The notes beneath the pieces were generated by a model, which worked only from the letters and a program-made list of their open reading frames with translations, was not told the DNA's origin and did no database searches. From assembly GCF_009707385.1 (NCBI RefSeq), contig NZ_CP046115.1, forward strand, positions 186,001 to 250,000: a DNA stretch of 64,000 bases. Direction: 5' to 3'. The DNA comes from Klebsiella oxytoca. GTDB taxonomy: Bacteria > Pseudomonadota > Gammaproteobacteria > Enterobacterales > Enterobacteriaceae. Positions 51,744-62,667 of the stretch are shown here, one piece after another; position 1 is the first letter of the stretch; each line of letters opens with the position of its first letter. The position numbers and the translations under genes are program-made.

Positions 51744-52505
51744 ATGTCCAAGTCTGATGTTTTTCATCTCGGCCTCACCAAAAACGATTTACAAGGGGCT
51801 ACGCTGGCTATCGTCCCTGGCGATCCGGAGCGTGTGGAAAAGATCGCCGCGCTGATGGATAAGCCGGTTAAACTGGCATCTCATCGAGAATTCACTACCT
51901 GGCGCGCTGAGCTGGATGGTAAAGCAGTGATTGTCTGCTCTACCGGTATCGGCGGCCCATCGACTTCTATCGCCGTGGAAGAGCTGGCCCAGCTGGGCAT
52001 CCGTACCTTCCTGCGTATTGGTACCACCGGCGCTATTCAACCGCACATTAATGTTGGCGATGTACTGGTGACGACGGCATCGGTTCGCCTTGACGGCGCC
52101 AGTCTGCACTTTGCGCCAATGGAGTTCCCGGCGGTGGCTGATTTTGAATGTACAACCGCGCTGGTTGAAGCGGCGAAATCTATCGGCGCTACCACCCATA
52201 TCGGCGTTACCGCTTCTTCTGACACCTTCTATCCGGGCCAGGAACGTTACGACACTTTCTCCGGTCGCGTGGTTAGGCGCTTTAAAGGTTCAATGGAAGA
52301 GTGGCAGTCGATGGGCGTGATGAACTATGAAATGGAATCCGCCACCCTGCTGACCATGTGCGCCAGCCAGGGCCTGCGCGCCGGTATGGTTGCCGGGGTT
52401 ATTGTAAACCGTACCCAGCAGGAAATTCCGAACGCGGAAACCATGAAGCAAACCGAAAGCCACGCGGTGAAAATCGTCGTGGAAGCGGCGCGCCGCCTGC
52501 TGTAA
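51744..52505 (+). CDS. udp: Uridine phosphorylase
   Basis: Udp splits uridine with phosphate to uracil and ribose-1-phosphate for salvage and catabolism. The 253-residue protein is nearly identical to E. coli Udp, with [28 protein letters not shown] and the [13 protein letters not shown] ribose-binding segment. The ATG at 51744 follows AGAGGAG; the open frame upstream is not used. Two CRP sites in its promoter indicate cAMP and CytR control. Confidence 0.97.
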   Translation: MSKSDVFHLGLTKNDLQGATLAIVPGDPERVEKIAALMDKPVKLASHREFTTWRAELDGKAVIVCSTGIGGPSTSIAVEELAQLGIRTFLRIGTTGAIQPHINVGDVLVTTASVRLDGASLHFAPMEFPAVADFECTTALVEAAKSIGATTHIGVTASSDTFYPGQERYDTFSGRVVRRFKGSMEEWQSMGVMNYEMESATLLTMCASQGLRAGMVAGVIVNRTQQEIPNAETMKQTESHAVKIVVEAARRLL

Positions 52506-52522
52506 TTATTCTCTCTTCGTAT

Positions 52523-52552
52523 AAGGGTCGGATTCTCCGGCCCTTCTTTTTT
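52523..52552 (+). terminator. Terminator after udp
   Basis: AAGGGTCGGA-TTC-TCCGGCCCTT (10-bp stem with one G-T pair) followed by CTTTTTT, 18 bases past the udp stop. Confidence 0.92.
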
Positions 52553-52643
52553 GCGTAGCGCCTCGCAGGAAAACCCTTTCCAACTGGACGTTTGTACAGC
52601 ACAATTCTATTTTGTGCCGTAAGTCGTTGCCGCAGGGGGCGTT

Positions 52644-54092
52644 GTGGATATCTCAATTGTTATAAGTGCCGTTGTGGCGCTGGCCATAGGTCTGATCGTC
52701 GGCTGGCTGGCAACTAAAGCGCATGCCGATCAAATTCGCGCCGATCTCATCGAAGAGCGGCGCGAACTGGATATTGAGCTGAGCGCCACCCGCCAACGCC
52801 TGGTACAGGAGTCCCACTGGCGCGAAGAGTGTGAACTGCTCAACAACGAGCTGCGCAGTCTGCGCGATATTAACGCCTCGCTGGAAGCCGATCTCCGCGA
52901 AGTGACCACCCGTCTTGAATCCACTCAGCTGCACGCTGAAGATAAAATCCGCCAGATGGTTAACAGCGAACAGCGGCTTAGCGAGCAGTTTGAGAACCTG
53001 GCAAACCGTATTTTTGAGCACAGTAATCGCCGGGTGGACGAGCAGAACCGCCAGAGCCTGCACGGGCTGCTGACGCCGCTTCGCGAGCAGCTGGATGGCT
53101 TTCGCCGCCAGGTACAGGATAGCTTTGGCCAGGAAGCGCGTGAGCGCCATACTCTGGCCCATGAAATCCGCAATCTTCAGCAGCTAAATGCGCAGATGGC
53201 CCAGGAAGCGCTAAATCTGACCCGCGCGCTCAAAGGCGATAACAAAACCCAGGGCAACTGGGGCGAGGTGGTGTTGACCCGCGTACTGGAAGCATCAGGG
53301 CTGCGGGAGGGCCATGAGTATCAAACCCAGGTGAGCATTGAAACGGAAAACCGTTCGCGGATGCAGCCTGATGTGATTGTCCGTTTACCGCAGGGGAAAG
53401 ATGTAGTTATCGATGCCAAGATGACCCTGGTAGCTTATGAGCGTTACTTCAACGCAGATGATGACTACACCTGTGAAGCGGCGCTGCAGGAGCATATTGC
53501 TTCCGTGCGCAACCATATGCGTTTGCTGGGGCGTAAAGACTATCAGCAGCTACCGGGCTTACGCTCGCTGGACTACGTTTTGATGTTTATTCCGGTAGAG
53601 CCGGCTTTTCTGCTGGCCATCGATCGTCAGCCGGAGCTAATTAGCGAAGCGTTGAAGAACAACATCATGCTGGTGAGTCCGACCACGCTGCTGGTGGCGC
53701 TGCGAACTATCGCCAATCTCTGGCGCTATGAGCACCAGAGCCGTAACGCGCAAAAAATTGCCGAAAGAGCGGGGCGGCTGTACGACAAGATGCGTTTGTT
53801 TGTCGACGATATGTCCGCTATTGGTCAGGGCCTCGATAAAGCTCAGGATAATTACCGTCAGGCAATGAAAAAGCTCGTCTCCGGGCGCGGTAATCTGCTG
53901 GTACAGGCGGAATCGTTCCGCGGCCTCGGCGTAGAGGTTAAACGTGGAATTAATCCTGACCTGGTTGAACAGGCAACGGCACAGGATGAGGAATACTTGC
54001 TTGCGAACGATGATAACCAACCAGAAGATAACGGTTTTTCGTCCGATAGCGCGGCGACTACCGCGTATGACAACCGCCCTCAACCGCGTTGA
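52644..54092 (+). CDS. rmuC: DNA recombination protein RmuC
   Basis: A 482-residue RmuC family protein: an N-terminal membrane helix (about 4-22), a long coiled coil (about 30-190) and a C-terminal PD-(D/E)XK nuclease-like domain with [28 protein letters not shown]. In E. coli it limits inversions at short inverted repeats. Start is GTG at 52644, after a GGGGGC ribosome-binding site, giving [11 protein letters not shown] as in the family. Followed by ubiE. Confidence 0.94.
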   Translation: MDISIVISAVVALAIGLIVGWLATKAHADQIRADLIEERRELDIELSATRQRLVQESHWREECELLNNELRSLRDINASLEADLREVTTRLESTQLHAEDKIRQMVNSEQRLSEQFENLANRIFEHSNRRVDEQNRQSLHGLLTPLREQLDGFRRQVQDSFGQEARERHTLAHEIRNLQQLNAQMAQEALNLTRALKGDNKTQGNWGEVVLTRVLEASGLREGHEYQTQVSIETENRSRMQPDVIVRLPQGKDVVIDAKMTLVAYERYFNADDDYTCEAALQEHIASVRNHMRLLGRKDYQQLPGLRSLDYVLMFIPVEPAFLLAIDRQPELISEALKNNIMLVSPTTLLVALRTIANLWRYEHQSRNAQKIAERAGRLYDKMRLFVDDMSAIGQGLDKAQDNYRQAMKKLVSGRGNLLVQAESFRGLGVEVKRGINPDLVEQATAQDEEYLLANDDNQPEDNGFSSDSAATTAYDNRPQPR

Positions 54093-54162
54093 AGCGTATG
54101 GGAAGTGCGCTAAACCTGTTACACTCAACGAACATTTTCTTGATAAGCAAGCAGGCATTGAG

Positions 54163-54918
54163 ATGGTTGAGGATTCACAAGAAACGACGCATTTTGGCTT
54201 TCAGACTGTCGCCAAAGAGCAGAAGGCTGACATGGTGGCGCATGTATTTCATTCTGTGGCCGCAAAATATGACGTAATGAACGACCTGATGTCGTTCGGT
54301 ATTCATCGTTTGTGGAAGCGTTTCACCATCGATTGCAGCGGTGTGCGCCGTGGGCAAACCGTGTTGGATCTGGCTGGTGGTACTGGCGATCTGACGGCGA
54401 AATTCTCTCGCCTGGTGGGTGAAACCGGCCGCGTGATGCTGGCGGATATCAACGACTCGATGCTGAAAATGGGCCGTGAGAAGCTGCGCAACATTGGTAT
54501 CGTTGGCAACGTGGAATACGTCCAGGCTAACGCTGAAGCGCTGCCTTTTGCGGACAATACCTTTGATTGCATTACTATTTCTTTTGGTCTGCGTAACGTG
54601 ACTGATAAAGAAAAAGCGCTGCGTTCCATGTATCGCGTACTAAAACCCGGTGGCCGCCTGCTGGTGCTGGAATTCTCCAAACCAATTATTGAGCCGCTCA
54701 GCAAAGCCTACGATGCCTATTCTTTCCATATTCTGCCGCGCGTGGGTGAACTCGTGGCGAAAGATGCCGAAAGCTATCGCTATCTTGCAGAATCTATCCG
54801 AATGCACCCCGATCAGGACACCCTGAAAGGTATGATGCAGGACGCAGGCTTTGAAAGCGTCGACTACTACAACCTGACGGCAGGCATCGTTGCTCTACAC
54901 CGTGGTTACAAGTTCTGA
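54163..54918 (+). CDS. ubiE: Ubiquinone/menaquinone biosynthesis C-methyltransferase UbiE
   Basis: UbiE methylates C2 of the ubiquinone ring and converts demethylmenaquinone to menaquinone, using S-adenosylmethionine. The 251-residue protein has the SAM motif [14 protein letters not shown] (about 67-80) and the UbiE signature [17 protein letters not shown]. The frame is open to 53944, overlapping rmuC, but the ATG at 54163 ([13 protein letters not shown]) corresponds to the E. coli start and length. First of ubiE-ubiJ-ubiB. Confidence 0.96.
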   Translation: MVEDSQETTHFGFQTVAKEQKADMVAHVFHSVAAKYDVMNDLMSFGIHRLWKRFTIDCSGVRRGQTVLDLAGGTGDLTAKFSRLVGETGRVMLADINDSMLKMGREKLRNIGIVGNVEYVQANAEALPFADNTFDCITISFGLRNVTDKEKALRSMYRVLKPGGRLLVLEFSKPIIEPLSKAYDAYSFHILPRVGELVAKDAESYRYLAESIRMHPDQDTLKGMMQDAGFESVDYYNLTAGIVALHRGYKF

Positions 54919-54931
54919 CAGGAGGGACGCT

Positions 54932-55537
54932 ATGCCTTTCAAACCACTGGTTACCGCCGGTATTGAGACGGTCCTGAACGCTTTCCTCTGGCGGGATCGG
55001 GCGCTTAAACCCGCCCGCCAGCGTCTGCTGGGGAAAGTGCTGCGCGTCGAGTTGCAGGAGCTTTCCGAGCCGGTAGTGCTGGTTTTTAGCGAGCGCCAGG
55101 TGGATGTGCTGGGCGCGTGGGAAGGTGAGGCTGATTGCACCGTGCGTACCCGCCTTAGCGTGCTTCCGCAGTTGCGCAATCGTCAGCAGCTTACTGCGTT
55201 GATTCGCAGCGGCGATCTTGAAGTACAGGGCGACCTGCAGGTAGTGCAAAATACCGTCACGCTCTGCGATCTGGCGGAGTTCGATCCGGCTGAACTACTG
55301 GCCCCGTATGCCGGCGATGTGGTTGCGGAAGGTTTCAGTAAAGTATTCCGCAGCGGCACCCGCTTTCTTGTGCATGGCGCTCGGCGTCAGCAGCGCTATG
55401 TCGCGGAAGCGATTACCGAAGAATGGCGTCTGGCGCCGGGTCCGTTGGAGCTGGCCTGGTTTGCTGAGGAAACCGCTGCCGTGGAACGAACCCTGATGGC
55501 GCTGGAAAAACGGCTGGAAACGCTGGAGGGCAAATGA
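54932..55537 (+). CDS. ubiJ: Ubiquinone biosynthesis accessory factor UbiJ
   Basis: A 201-residue protein with an N-terminal SCP2 lipid-binding domain ([16 protein letters not shown] to about 120) and a C-terminal coiled coil ([17 protein letters not shown]). UbiJ with UbiK organises the soluble Ubi complex and binds hydrophobic intermediates. AGGAGGGA lies just before the ATG at 54932. The 3' part of this gene in E. coli also gives the sRNA EsrE; I cannot judge that here. Overlaps ubiB by 4 bases. Confidence 0.94.
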   Translation: MPFKPLVTAGIETVLNAFLWRDRALKPARQRLLGKVLRVELQELSEPVVLVFSERQVDVLGAWEGEADCTVRTRLSVLPQLRNRQQLTALIRSGDLEVQGDLQVVQNTVTLCDLAEFDPAELLAPYAGDVVAEGFSKVFRSGTRFLVHGARRQQRYVAEAITEEWRLAPGPLELAWFAEETAAVERTLMALEKRLETLEGK

Positions 55538-57174
55538 CGCCAGGAGAATTACGGCGCCTGTATTTCATCATCCACACCTTTTTGAGCTATGGGCTTGATG
55601 AGCTCATCCCTAAAATGCGCATTACGCTGCCGCTGCGGATCTGGCGGCGAATGCTGTTCTGGATGCCAAACCGCCATAAGAGCCGACCGCTGGGCGAGAG
55701 ACTACGCCTTGCACTGCAGGAACTGGGGCCGGTATGGATTAAGTTTGGTCAGATGCTCTCGACCCGTCGTGACCTCTTTCCGCCCCACATTGCCGATCAG
55801 CTGGCCATGTTGCAGGATCGCGTCGCACCTTTTGACGGTCTGCAGGCAAAAAAGCAAATAGAGCAAGCTATGGGCGGTCTGCCGGTAGAAGCCTGGTTTG
55901 ATGATTTCTCCGTTGAACCGCTCGCTTCCGCTTCCATCGCCCAGGTTCATACCGCGCGCCTGAAAGAGAACGGTAAAGAGGTGGTCATTAAGGTGATCCG
56001 CCCGGATATCATGCCCATTATCAAAGCGGATATGAAGCTTATCTACCGCCTTGCTCGCTGGGTGCCGCGTCTGCTGCCGGACGGCCGCCGCCTTCGTCCG
56101 CAGGAAGTGGTTCGCGAATATGAAAAAACGCTGCTGGATGAGCTCAACCTGCTGCGTGAATCGGCTAACGCTATTCAGCTTCGACGCAATTTTGAAGATA
56201 GCCCGATGCTGTATGTCCCTGAAGTCTACTCGGACTACTGCAGCGAAGGCATGATGGTAATGGAGCGAATTTACGGGATCCCGGTTTCCGACGTCGCCGC
56301 ACTTGAGGCGCAGGGAACCAATATGAAGCTGCTGGCCGAGCGCGGCGTACAGGTCTTCTTCACCCAGGTTTTCCGCGACAGTTTCTTCCATGCCGATATG
56401 CATCCTGGCAATATTTTTGTCAGCTATAACCATCCGGAGGATCCGCAGTACATCGGCATTGACTGTGGTATTGTCGGCTCGCTGAATAAAGAAGATAAGC
56501 GTTATCTGGCGGAAAACTTCATTGCTTTCTTCAACCGCGATTACCGTAAAGTTGCGGAACTGCACGTCGATTCCGGCTGGGTACCCGCGGATACGAATGT
56601 TGAAGAGTTTGAATTCGCTATTCGTACCGTCTGTGAGCCTATTTTTGAAAAGCCGCTGGCGGAAATCTCGTTTGGTCATGTTTTGCTGAACCTGTTCAAC
56701 ACCGCGCGACGCTTCAATATGGAAGTGCAGCCGCAGCTGGTTCTGCTGCAGAAGACATTACTTTACGTAGAAGGAGTAGGTCGCCAGCTCTATCCTCAGT
56801 TAGACTTGTGGAAAACGGCGAAACCGTTTCTTGAGTCGTGGATTAAAGAGCAGGTCGGCATTCCGGCTCTGGTGCGTGCGTTTAAAGAAAAAGCGCCGTT
56901 CTGGATTGAGAGAATGCCGGAAATACCGGAGCTGGTGTACCAGAGCCTGCAGCAAAGTAAGCAGCTGCAGAATAGCGTTGATACCATTGTGCGGGACATC
57001 CATGTACGAAACGTGCGTCAGGGCCAATCCCGCTATCTTTTTGGTATAGGCGCGGTTTTATTGCTGAGTGGTACGCTGTTGTTTATCCACCGCCCGGAGT
57101 GGGGCTTGATGCCGGGCTGGCTGATGGCCGCTGGCGTCGTAACCTGGCTTATCGGTTGGCGAAAGACTAACTGA
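55534..57174 (+). CDS. ubiB: Ubiquinone biosynthesis atypical kinase/ATPase UbiB
   Basis: A 546-residue ABC1/ADCK family protein needed for aerobic ubiquinone synthesis. It has the family KxGQ motif ([17 protein letters not shown], about 68-84), the Ala-rich loop in [20 protein letters not shown] with the nucleotide lysine, [11 protein letters not shown] and IDCGIVGSL, and two C-terminal membrane helices (about 497-540). Overlaps the ubiJ stop by 4 bases; E. coli length. Confidence 0.96.
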   Translation: MTPGELRRLYFIIHTFLSYGLDELIPKMRITLPLRIWRRMLFWMPNRHKSRPLGERLRLALQELGPVWIKFGQMLSTRRDLFPPHIADQLAMLQDRVAPFDGLQAKKQIEQAMGGLPVEAWFDDFSVEPLASASIAQVHTARLKENGKEVVIKVIRPDIMPIIKADMKLIYRLARWVPRLLPDGRRLRPQEVVREYEKTLLDELNLLRESANAIQLRRNFEDSPMLYVPEVYSDYCSEGMMVMERIYGIPVSDVAALEAQGTNMKLLAERGVQVFFTQVFRDSFFHADMHPGNIFVSYNHPEDPQYIGIDCGIVGSLNKEDKRYLAENFIAFFNRDYRKVAELHVDSGWVPADTNVEEFEFAIRTVCEPIFEKPLAEISFGHVLLNLFNTARRFNMEVQPQLVLLQKTLLYVEGVGRQLYPQLDLWKTAKPFLESWIKEQVGIPALVRAFKEKAPFWIERMPEIPELVYQSLQQSKQLQNSVDTIVRDIHVRNVRQGQSRYLFGIGAVLLLSGTLLFIHRPEWGLMPGWLMAAGVVTWLIGWRKTN

Positions 57175-57230
57175 TAGCCGTCGCCTTTATCACTGCGCAT
57201 TACGTGTAGACATATATAATTCAGGTTTCA

Positions 57231-57280
57231 TCAAGGCGGCAAGCAAGCGCAGCCAACGCATATGCAACTTGAAGTATGAC
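57231..57280. repeat. ERIC-derived remnant upstream of tatA
   Basis: CAAGGCGGCAAG joined to GCGCAGCCAACGCATATGCA and ACTTGAAGTATGAC corresponds to the two outer parts of an ERIC with the central core missing. A TATAAT (57285-57290) lies 5 bases beyond its right end in the ubiB-tatA gap and may be the tatA -10. Confidence 0.6.
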
Positions 57281-57329
57281 TGTATATAATGCGTCCTAAT
57301 AATTCATCATCTGTCATAGGGGAATGTGT

Positions 57330-57581
57330 ATGGGTGGTATCAGTATTTGGCAGTTACTCATTGTTGTCGTCATCGTGGTTCTGCTTTTTGGGACAAAAAA
57401 GCTGAGCTCGCTCGGTTCGGACTTAGGGGCGTCAATTAAAGGCTTTAAAAAGGCCATGAGCGATGATGATAAACCGGAAAAATCCGCACCGGATGCAGAT
57501 TTCGCGGCGAAGACTCTTGCCGACAAGCCGGATGAAGCAAATAAAGACGAGACTAAACGTCACGACAAAGAGCAGGTGTAA
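57330..57581 (+). CDS. tatA: Sec-independent translocase subunit TatA
   Basis: TatA multimerises to form the Tat pore for folded proteins. The 83-residue protein has an N-terminal membrane helix ([19 protein letters not shown]), the hinge and amphipathic helix ([23 protein letters not shown]), then a charged tail, slightly shorter than E. coli TatA (89). The ATG at 57330 is 7 bases after AGGGG; an ATG two codons earlier is too close. First of tatABCD. Confidence 0.96.
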   Translation: MGGISIWQLLIVVVIVVLLFGTKKLSSLGSDLGASIKGFKKAMSDDDKPEKSAPDADFAAKTLADKPDEANKDETKRHDKEQV

Positions 57582-57584
57582 TTC

Positions 57585-58124
57585 GTGTTCGATATCGGTT
57601 TTAGTGAGCTGCTGCTGGTATTCGTGATTGGCCTTATCGTTTTGGGGCCACAGCGACTACCGGTTGCGGTAAAAACGGTAGTTAGCTGGATCCGTACGCT
57701 GCGGTCTCTGGCTGCTACCGTGCAAAATGAAATAACGCAGGAATTAAAACTGCAGGAGTTTCAGGAAAGCCTTAAAAAGGTGGAAAAAGCCAGCCTGGAT
57801 AATCTGACGCCGGAGCTAAAAGCTTCAATGGATGAGCTACGGGAAGCGGCGGAATCTATGAAACGCTCTTATTCAGTCCACGATCCTGAAAAAGCCAGCG
57901 ATGAAGCCAACACCATTCATAACCCGGTTGTAAAAGGGAGTGAAGAGCAGCGCAAGGACGTGACGCCCGCAACGGCTGAACATCAGGCCAGCGCGCCGGC
58001 TTATGCTCCTGAAAACGTAGCTGAAGAGTTCCCCGCTTCGCAGACTGATATTCCGGCAGCGAAAGCAAAAGTTGCCGTGCCAGTTTCTGAGCCCTCCTCC
58101 CCTGTATCGAGTGATAAACAGTAA
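57585..58124 (+). CDS. tatB: Sec-independent translocase subunit TatB
   Basis: TatB with TatC forms the twin-arginine signal receptor. The 179-residue protein starts at GTG 57585 ([21 protein letters not shown]), has one membrane helix, then the [12 protein letters not shown] amphipathic helix and a long variable charged tail that is somewhat longer than in E. coli (171). Three bases separate it from tatA and two from tatC. Confidence 0.95.
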   Translation: MFDIGFSELLLVFVIGLIVLGPQRLPVAVKTVVSWIRTLRSLAATVQNEITQELKLQEFQESLKKVEKASLDNLTPELKASMDELREAAESMKRSYSVHDPEKASDEANTIHNPVVKGSEEQRKDVTPATAEHQASAPAYAPENVAEEFPASQTDIPAAKAKVAVPVSEPSSPVSSDKQ

Positions 58125-58126
58125 AA

Positions 58127-58900
58127 ATGGCCGTAGATGATACTCAACCGCTAATTGCGCATCTGATCGAGCTGCGCAAGCGCTTGATCAACAGCATGCT
58201 TGCTATTCTGGTGATCTTCCTGGCATTGGTGTATTTCGCCAACGATATCTATCAGCTGGTCTCCGCACCGCTTATTCGGCAGATGCCGGTAGGTGCGACG
58301 ATGATCGCTACGGATGTGGCCTCACCTTTCTTCACTCCGATCAAGCTGACGTTCATGGTATCGATAATTTTGTCGGTGCCGGTTATTTTGTATCAGGTAT
58401 GGGCCTTTGTGGCGCCTGCGCTGTACAAACATGAACGTCGGCTGGTTATGCCGCTGCTGGTATCCAGTACCCTGCTGTTCTACATCGGTATGGCTTTTGC
58501 TTACTTTGTGGTTTTCCCGCTGGCGTTTGGTTTTCTGACCCACGCGGCGCCGGAGGGCGTACAGGTCTCTACTGATATACGCAGCTACCTTGACTTCGTC
58601 ATGGCGCTGTTTATCGCATTTGGCGTCTCGTTCGAGGTCCCCGTGGCGATCGTGCTGCTGTGCTGGATGGGCGTAACAACTCCGGACGATCTGCGCAAGA
58701 AGCGTCCTTATGTGCTGGTTGGCGCATTCGTTGTCGGGATGCTGCTGACGCCGCCGGATGTGTTCTCGCAAACCCTGCTGGCGATTCCGATGTACTGTCT
58801 GTTTGAGGTCGGAGTCTTCTTTGCGCGATTCTACTCCGGTAAACGTCTGACGCGTGACGAGGATGCCGCAGCCGAAGAGGCGCAGGGCAAAGAAGAATAA
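58127..58900 (+). CDS. tatC: Sec-independent translocase subunit TatC
   Basis: TatC recognises the twin-arginine signal peptide. The 257-residue protein has six membrane helices, the N-terminal [12 protein letters not shown] (signal-binding region), and the conserved [13 protein letters not shown] and [16 protein letters not shown] segments. It starts at ATG 58127, immediately after tatB. Confidence 0.96.
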   Translation: MAVDDTQPLIAHLIELRKRLINSMLAILVIFLALVYFANDIYQLVSAPLIRQMPVGATMIATDVASPFFTPIKLTFMVSIILSVPVILYQVWAFVAPALYKHERRLVMPLLVSSTLLFYIGMAFAYFVVFPLAFGFLTHAAPEGVQVSTDIRSYLDFVMALFIAFGVSFEVPVAIVLLCWMGVTTPDDLRKKRPYVLVGAFVVGMLLTPPDVFSQTLLAIPMYCLFEVGVFFARFYSGKRLTRDEDAAAEEAQGKEE

Positions 58901-58903
58901 GCT

Positions 58904-58925
58904 CAACCGCCCGTCAGGGCGGTTG
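58904..58925 (+). terminator. Hairpin between tatC and tatD
   Basis: CAACCGCCC-GTCA-GGGCGGTTG is a perfect 9-bp stem with a 4-base loop 4 bases past the tatC stop. It is followed only by TTGTA, so it may attenuate rather than end transcription into tatD, giving lower TatD than TatABC. Confidence 0.7.
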
Positions 58926-58941
58926 TTGTATGGGGGTGATG

Positions 58942-59724
58942 ATGTTTGATATTGGCGTAAATCTGACCAGTTCTCAGTTTTCACGCGATCGCGATGAGGT
59001 TGTTTCCCGTGCTCAGGCGGCGGGAGTCTCCGGAATGCTGTTAACGGGTACCAACCTGCATGAAAGCGCTCAGGCGCAGAAGATGGCGCGCCGTTATTCC
59101 GGATGCTGGTCAACCGTCGGAGTGCATCCCCATGACAGCAGCAGCTGGAACGACTCTGTCGCAGCAGAGATTTATACGCTGGCCCGTGAACCAGAGGTCG
59201 TTGCGGTGGGTGAGTGCGGGCTGGATTTTAATCGCAACTTTTCAACGCCTCAGGAACAAGAAGCGGCGTTCAGTGCCCAGCTGGCGCTGGCTGCGGAACT
59301 GTCGATGCCGGTATTTTTGCATTGCCGCGATGCGCACGAGCGCTTCCTGGATCTGCTTATCCCCTGGCTTGATAAACTCCCCGGAGCCGTGGTGCACTGC
59401 TTTACGGGTAGCCGCGAAGAGATGCGCGAATGCGTGGACCACGGTCTATATATTGGCATTACCGGCTGGGTATGCGATGAGCGTCGGGGGCTGGCGCTGC
59501 GAGAATTACTGGGCGATATCCCGGCCGAACGCCTGCTGATTGAGACCGATGCGCCGTATTTGCTACCGCGGGACATGCATCCAAAACCCTCTTCCCGCCG
59601 TAATGAGCCTGTGTATTTACCGCATATACTGACCAGTATCGCGCAATGGCGTGGGGAAGAGGCACAGTGGCTGGAAGAGGTTACTGATGCTAACGTCAGA
59701 AGACTCTTTGACGTGCGCTTTTAA
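58942..59724 (+). CDS. tatD: TatD, metal-dependent 3'-5' DNase
   Basis: A 260-residue TIM-barrel metal hydrolase with the nuclease motifs [12 protein letters not shown] (metal-binding N-terminus), [42 protein letters not shown] and [12 protein letters not shown]. In E. coli it is a 3'-5' exonuclease and is not needed for Tat export despite its place in the operon. The ATG at 58942 is best spaced from GGGGG and gives the E. coli length; two earlier ATGs are in frame. Confidence 0.95.
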   Translation: MFDIGVNLTSSQFSRDRDEVVSRAQAAGVSGMLLTGTNLHESAQAQKMARRYSGCWSTVGVHPHDSSSWNDSVAAEIYTLAREPEVVAVGECGLDFNRNFSTPQEQEAAFSAQLALAAELSMPVFLHCRDAHERFLDLLIPWLDKLPGAVVHCFTGSREEMRECVDHGLYIGITGWVCDERRGLALRELLGDIPAERLLIETDAPYLLPRDMHPKPSSRRNEPVYLPHILTSIAQWRGEEAQWLEEVTDANVRRLFDVRF

Positions 59725-59730
59725 GCGCCG

Positions 59731-60219
59731 TCAGATTTTATAAAAGTCAGTATTTTTAACGCTCTGTAGTACCTGCTTGTTAAGCAGGTTCAGCAGCAGC
59801 ATCGAGCGGGCTTCACCATCCGGTTCGGTGAAGATAGCCTGCAGACCTTCGAACGCGCCATCGGTTATCAGCACGCTGTCGCCTTCATGCGGCGTCTCCG
59901 GGTCGGTAATACCTTCCGGTTTATAGATGGAGAGCTGATGGATGACGGTGGATGGTACGATAGCGGGCATCGCGCCGAAGCGCACAAAGCTGTTCACACC
60001 GCGCGTTGCGCTGATGGTTGTGGTATGAATCACTTCCGGATCGAACTCGATAAATAGATAGTTTGGGAACAGGGGCTCGCTAACCATCGCGCGTTTACCG
60101 CGGACGATTTTTTCCAGTTCGATCGTTGGCATCAGGCAATTAACCGCCTGCCGTTCGAGATGTTCCTGGGCGCGTTCGAGCTGCCCACGTTTGCAATAAA
60201 GTAAGTACCAGGCTTGCAT
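59731..60219 (-). CDS. rfaH: Transcription antitermination protein RfaH
   Basis: RfaH is the NusG paralogue recruited at ops sites that lets RNA polymerase read long operons for LPS core, capsule, haemolysin and conjugation, and couples them to translation. The 162-residue protein has the NGN domain ([20 protein letters not shown] to about 100) and the C-terminal domain that switches from helix to barrel ([18 protein letters not shown], then [10 protein letters not shown]). The start at 60219 gives the E. coli length; the open frame upstream adds 13 unrelated residues. Convergent with tatD with a 6-base gap. Confidence 0.96.
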   Translation of the reverse strand: MQAWYLLYCKRGQLERAQEHLERQAVNCLMPTIELEKIVRGKRAMVSEPLFPNYLFIEFDPEVIHTTTISATRGVNSFVRFGAMPAIVPSTVIHQLSIYKPEGITDPETPHEGDSVLITDGAFEGLQAIFTEPDGEARSMLLLNLLNKQVLQSVKNTDFYKI

Positions 60220-60396
60220 AATGACTCTTTCCAATGCTACTTGCTGCAAGCATAACAAAAGCCCGGTACGATCGCGAAATCATTGCGGGTGAAAACAAAA
60301 TTTCGGCGTTCTTTCACGCTAATTTAACAAAAATACAGCATAGCTCCGGCGAACGCCGTATAATCAGCCGCCTGTATAGAGGTCAATAACAACTCC

Positions 60397-61866
60397 ATGA
60401 AATACCACGATCTACGCGAATTTCTGACATTACTGGAGCAGCAGGGGGAATTGAAACGGATTTCCCTGCCGGTCGATCCTCACCTGGAAATTACCGAAAT
60501 TGCCGACCGTACTTTGCGTGCCGGCGGGCCGGCCTTGCTCTTTGAAAATCCTAAGGGCTACTCCATGCCGGTGTTATGTAATCTCTTCGGCACGCCGCGG
60601 CGAGTTGCGCTGGGGATGGGGCAGGAGGATGTCAGTTCTTTGCGCGAAGTGGGTAAGCTTCTGGCGTTTCTGAAAGAGCCGGAGCCGCCAAAGGGTTTCC
60701 GCGATCTGTTTGATAAGCTGCCGCAGTTTAAACAGGTACTGAATATGCCGACGAAGCGTCTGCGCGGAGCGCCATGTCAGCAGAAAATTATTCAGGGCGA
60801 CGATGTTGATTTATCCCGCATTCCCATCATGACCTGCTGGCCGGAAGATGCCGCGCCGCTTATCACGTGGGGGCTGACGGTCACTCGTGGCCCGCATAAA
60901 GAGCGGCAAAATTTGGGTATTTATCGCCAGCAGTTGATTGGCAAGAATAAGCTGATTATGCGCTGGCTATCGCATCGCGGCGGCGCGCTGGACTTTCAGG
61001 AGTGGTGCGCAGCGCATCCTGGCGAGCGTTTCCCGGTCTCCGTCGCGCTGGGAGCCGATCCGGCAACGATCCTCGGCGCGGTGACGCCGGTTCCGGATAC
61101 TCTCTCCGAATATGCATTTGCCGGGCTGCTACGCGGAACCAAAACCGAAGTCGTGAAGTGTATCTCGAACGATCTTGAAGTGCCTGCCAGCGCGGAAATC
61201 GTACTGGAAGGGTATATTGAGGCCGGGGAAATGGCACCGGAAGGGCCCTATGGCGACCATACTGGCTACTACAATGAAGTGGATAACTTCCCGGTCTTTA
61301 CCGTTACGCACATTACCCAGCGTGAAGATGCGATTTATCACTCGACCTATACCGGACGCCCGCCTGATGAGCCTGCGGTGCTGGGAGTTGCGCTGAACGA
61401 AGTGTTCGTCCCCATTTTGCAAAAGCAGTTTCCTGAAATTGTTGATTTCTATTTGCCGCCTGAAGGTTGCTCCTACCGCATGGCAGTGGTCACTATGAAG
61501 AAACAATACGCCGGACATGCTAAACGCGTCATGATGGGCGTCTGGTCGTTCCTCCGTCAGTTCATGTACACCAAGTTTGTGATTGTTTGCGATGATGATG
61601 TCAACGCACGCGACTGGAATGACGTGATTTGGGCGATTACTACCCGTATGGACCCGGCGCGTGATACGGTACTGGTAGAAAATACGCCAATTGATTATCT
61701 GGATTTTGCCTCGCCGGTTTCCGGCTTGGGTTCAAAAATGGGGCTGGATGCCACAAATAAATGGCCTGGTGAGACCCAGCGCGAGTGGGGTCGTCCGATT
61801 AAGAAAGATCCCGAGGTGACGGCGCGCGTTGACGCCATCTGGGATGAGCTGGCCATCTTCAAATAA
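60397..61866 (+). CDS. ubiD: 3-octaprenyl-4-hydroxybenzoate decarboxylase
   Basis: UbiD decarboxylates 3-octaprenyl-4-hydroxybenzoate in ubiquinone synthesis using the prenylated FMN made by UbiX. The 489-residue protein has the family segments [21 protein letters not shown], and the Glu-rich active-site region [13 protein letters not shown] with the metal-binding Glu. It is 8 residues shorter than E. coli UbiD: it starts at [10 protein letters not shown] (three codons later than E. coli) and stops at AIFK. The only nearby ribosome-binding site (AGAGG) is about 14 bases upstream of the ATG, longer than usual. Confidence 0.95.
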   Translation: MKYHDLREFLTLLEQQGELKRISLPVDPHLEITEIADRTLRAGGPALLFENPKGYSMPVLCNLFGTPRRVALGMGQEDVSSLREVGKLLAFLKEPEPPKGFRDLFDKLPQFKQVLNMPTKRLRGAPCQQKIIQGDDVDLSRIPIMTCWPEDAAPLITWGLTVTRGPHKERQNLGIYRQQLIGKNKLIMRWLSHRGGALDFQEWCAAHPGERFPVSVALGADPATILGAVTPVPDTLSEYAFAGLLRGTKTEVVKCISNDLEVPASAEIVLEGYIEAGEMAPEGPYGDHTGYYNEVDNFPVFTVTHITQREDAIYHSTYTGRPPDEPAVLGVALNEVFVPILQKQFPEIVDFYLPPEGCSYRMAVVTMKKQYAGHAKRVMMGVWSFLRQFMYTKFVIVCDDDVNARDWNDVIWAITTRMDPARDTVLVENTPIDYLDFASPVSGLGSKMGLDATNKWPGETQREWGRPIKKDPEVTARVDAIWDELAIFK

Positions 61867-61920
61867 CAGTAAGCGGGGCTACGCCGCTGTTTTGCACAAT
61901 AGACCCGACAGAGGGGACGC

Positions 61921-62622
61921 ATGACAACCTTAAGCTGTAAAGTGACCTCGGTGGAGGCGATTACCGATACTGTGTATCGCGTTCGATTAGTGCCGGAAGC
62001 GGCGTTTTCCTTCCGTGCTGGTCAGTATCTGATGGTCGTGATGGACGAGCGCGATAAACGCCCATTCTCTATGGCTTCTATGCCGTCGGAACAGGAGTTT
62101 ATCGAACTGCATATCGGTGCATCTGAACTTAACCTGTATGCGATGGCGGTGATGGATCGTATTCTGAAAGAGCGCGAAATCGTGGTCGATATGCCGCATG
62201 GCGAAGCCTGGCTGCGCGAAGATGAAGAACGTCCGCTGATTTTAATCGCCGGAGGAACGGGCTTCTCTTACGTCCGCTCGATTCTGCTTACCGCCCTGGC
62301 GCGCAATCCGAACCGCGATATTGCCATCTACTGGGGCGGACGCGAAGCGAAGCATCTCTATGATTTGGCAGAGCTGGAAGCGTTGAGCGTGCAGCATCCA
62401 GGTTTACGCGTGGAGCCCGTTGTTGAGCAGCCTGAAGCCGAATGGCGCGGTCGTAGCGGAACGGTGCTCACGGCGGTTCTGCAGGATTACGGTTCTCTGG
62501 GCGAGCATGATATTTATATTGCTGGCCGCTTCGAAATGGCGAAAATTGCCCGGGATCTGTTCTGCAACGAGCGCGGAGCACGAGAAGATCGCCTGTTTGG
62601 CGATGCCTTTGCGTTTATCTGA
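61921..62622 (+). CDS. fre: NAD(P)H-flavin reductase
   Basis: Fre reduces free riboflavin, FMN or FAD with NAD(P)H and supplies reduced flavin to other enzymes. The 233-residue protein belongs to the ferredoxin-NADP reductase superfamily: flavin-binding RPFSMAS (about 46-52), nicotinamide-binding [13 protein letters not shown] (about 110-122), YWGGRE and the C-terminal GDAFAFI. E. coli length. GAGGGG lies just before the ATG. Downstream of ubiD. Confidence 0.96.
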   Translation: MTTLSCKVTSVEAITDTVYRVRLVPEAAFSFRAGQYLMVVMDERDKRPFSMASMPSEQEFIELHIGASELNLYAMAVMDRILKEREIVVDMPHGEAWLREDEERPLILIAGGTGFSYVRSILLTALARNPNRDIAIYWGGREAKHLYDLAELEALSVQHPGLRVEPVVEQPEAEWRGRSGTVLTAVLQDYGSLGEHDIYIAGRFEMAKIARDLFCNERGAREDRLFGDAFAFI

Positions 62623-62635
62623 TAGCCGCCCTGAA

Positions 62636-62667
62636 AGCATTCGGGTTTTGGCCCGGATGCTATTTTT
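62636..62667. terminator. Terminator between fre and the convergent small gene
   Basis: AGCATTCGGG-TTTTGG-CCCGGATGCT (10-bp stem with one G-T pair) is followed by ATTTTT on the plus strand. It overlaps the last codon of the convergent small gene by two bases. Confidence 0.88.

Noticed and set aside
53944..54162. 73-codon N-terminal extension of UbiE
   Set aside because: It overlaps the rmuC coding region and the residues are not part of UbiE; the ATG at 54163 gives the family length.
58322..59113. 263-codon minus-strand frame across tatC and tatD
   Set aside because: It is antisense to two well-supported genes, and the sequence is low-complexity and rich in Arg, His and Gln.
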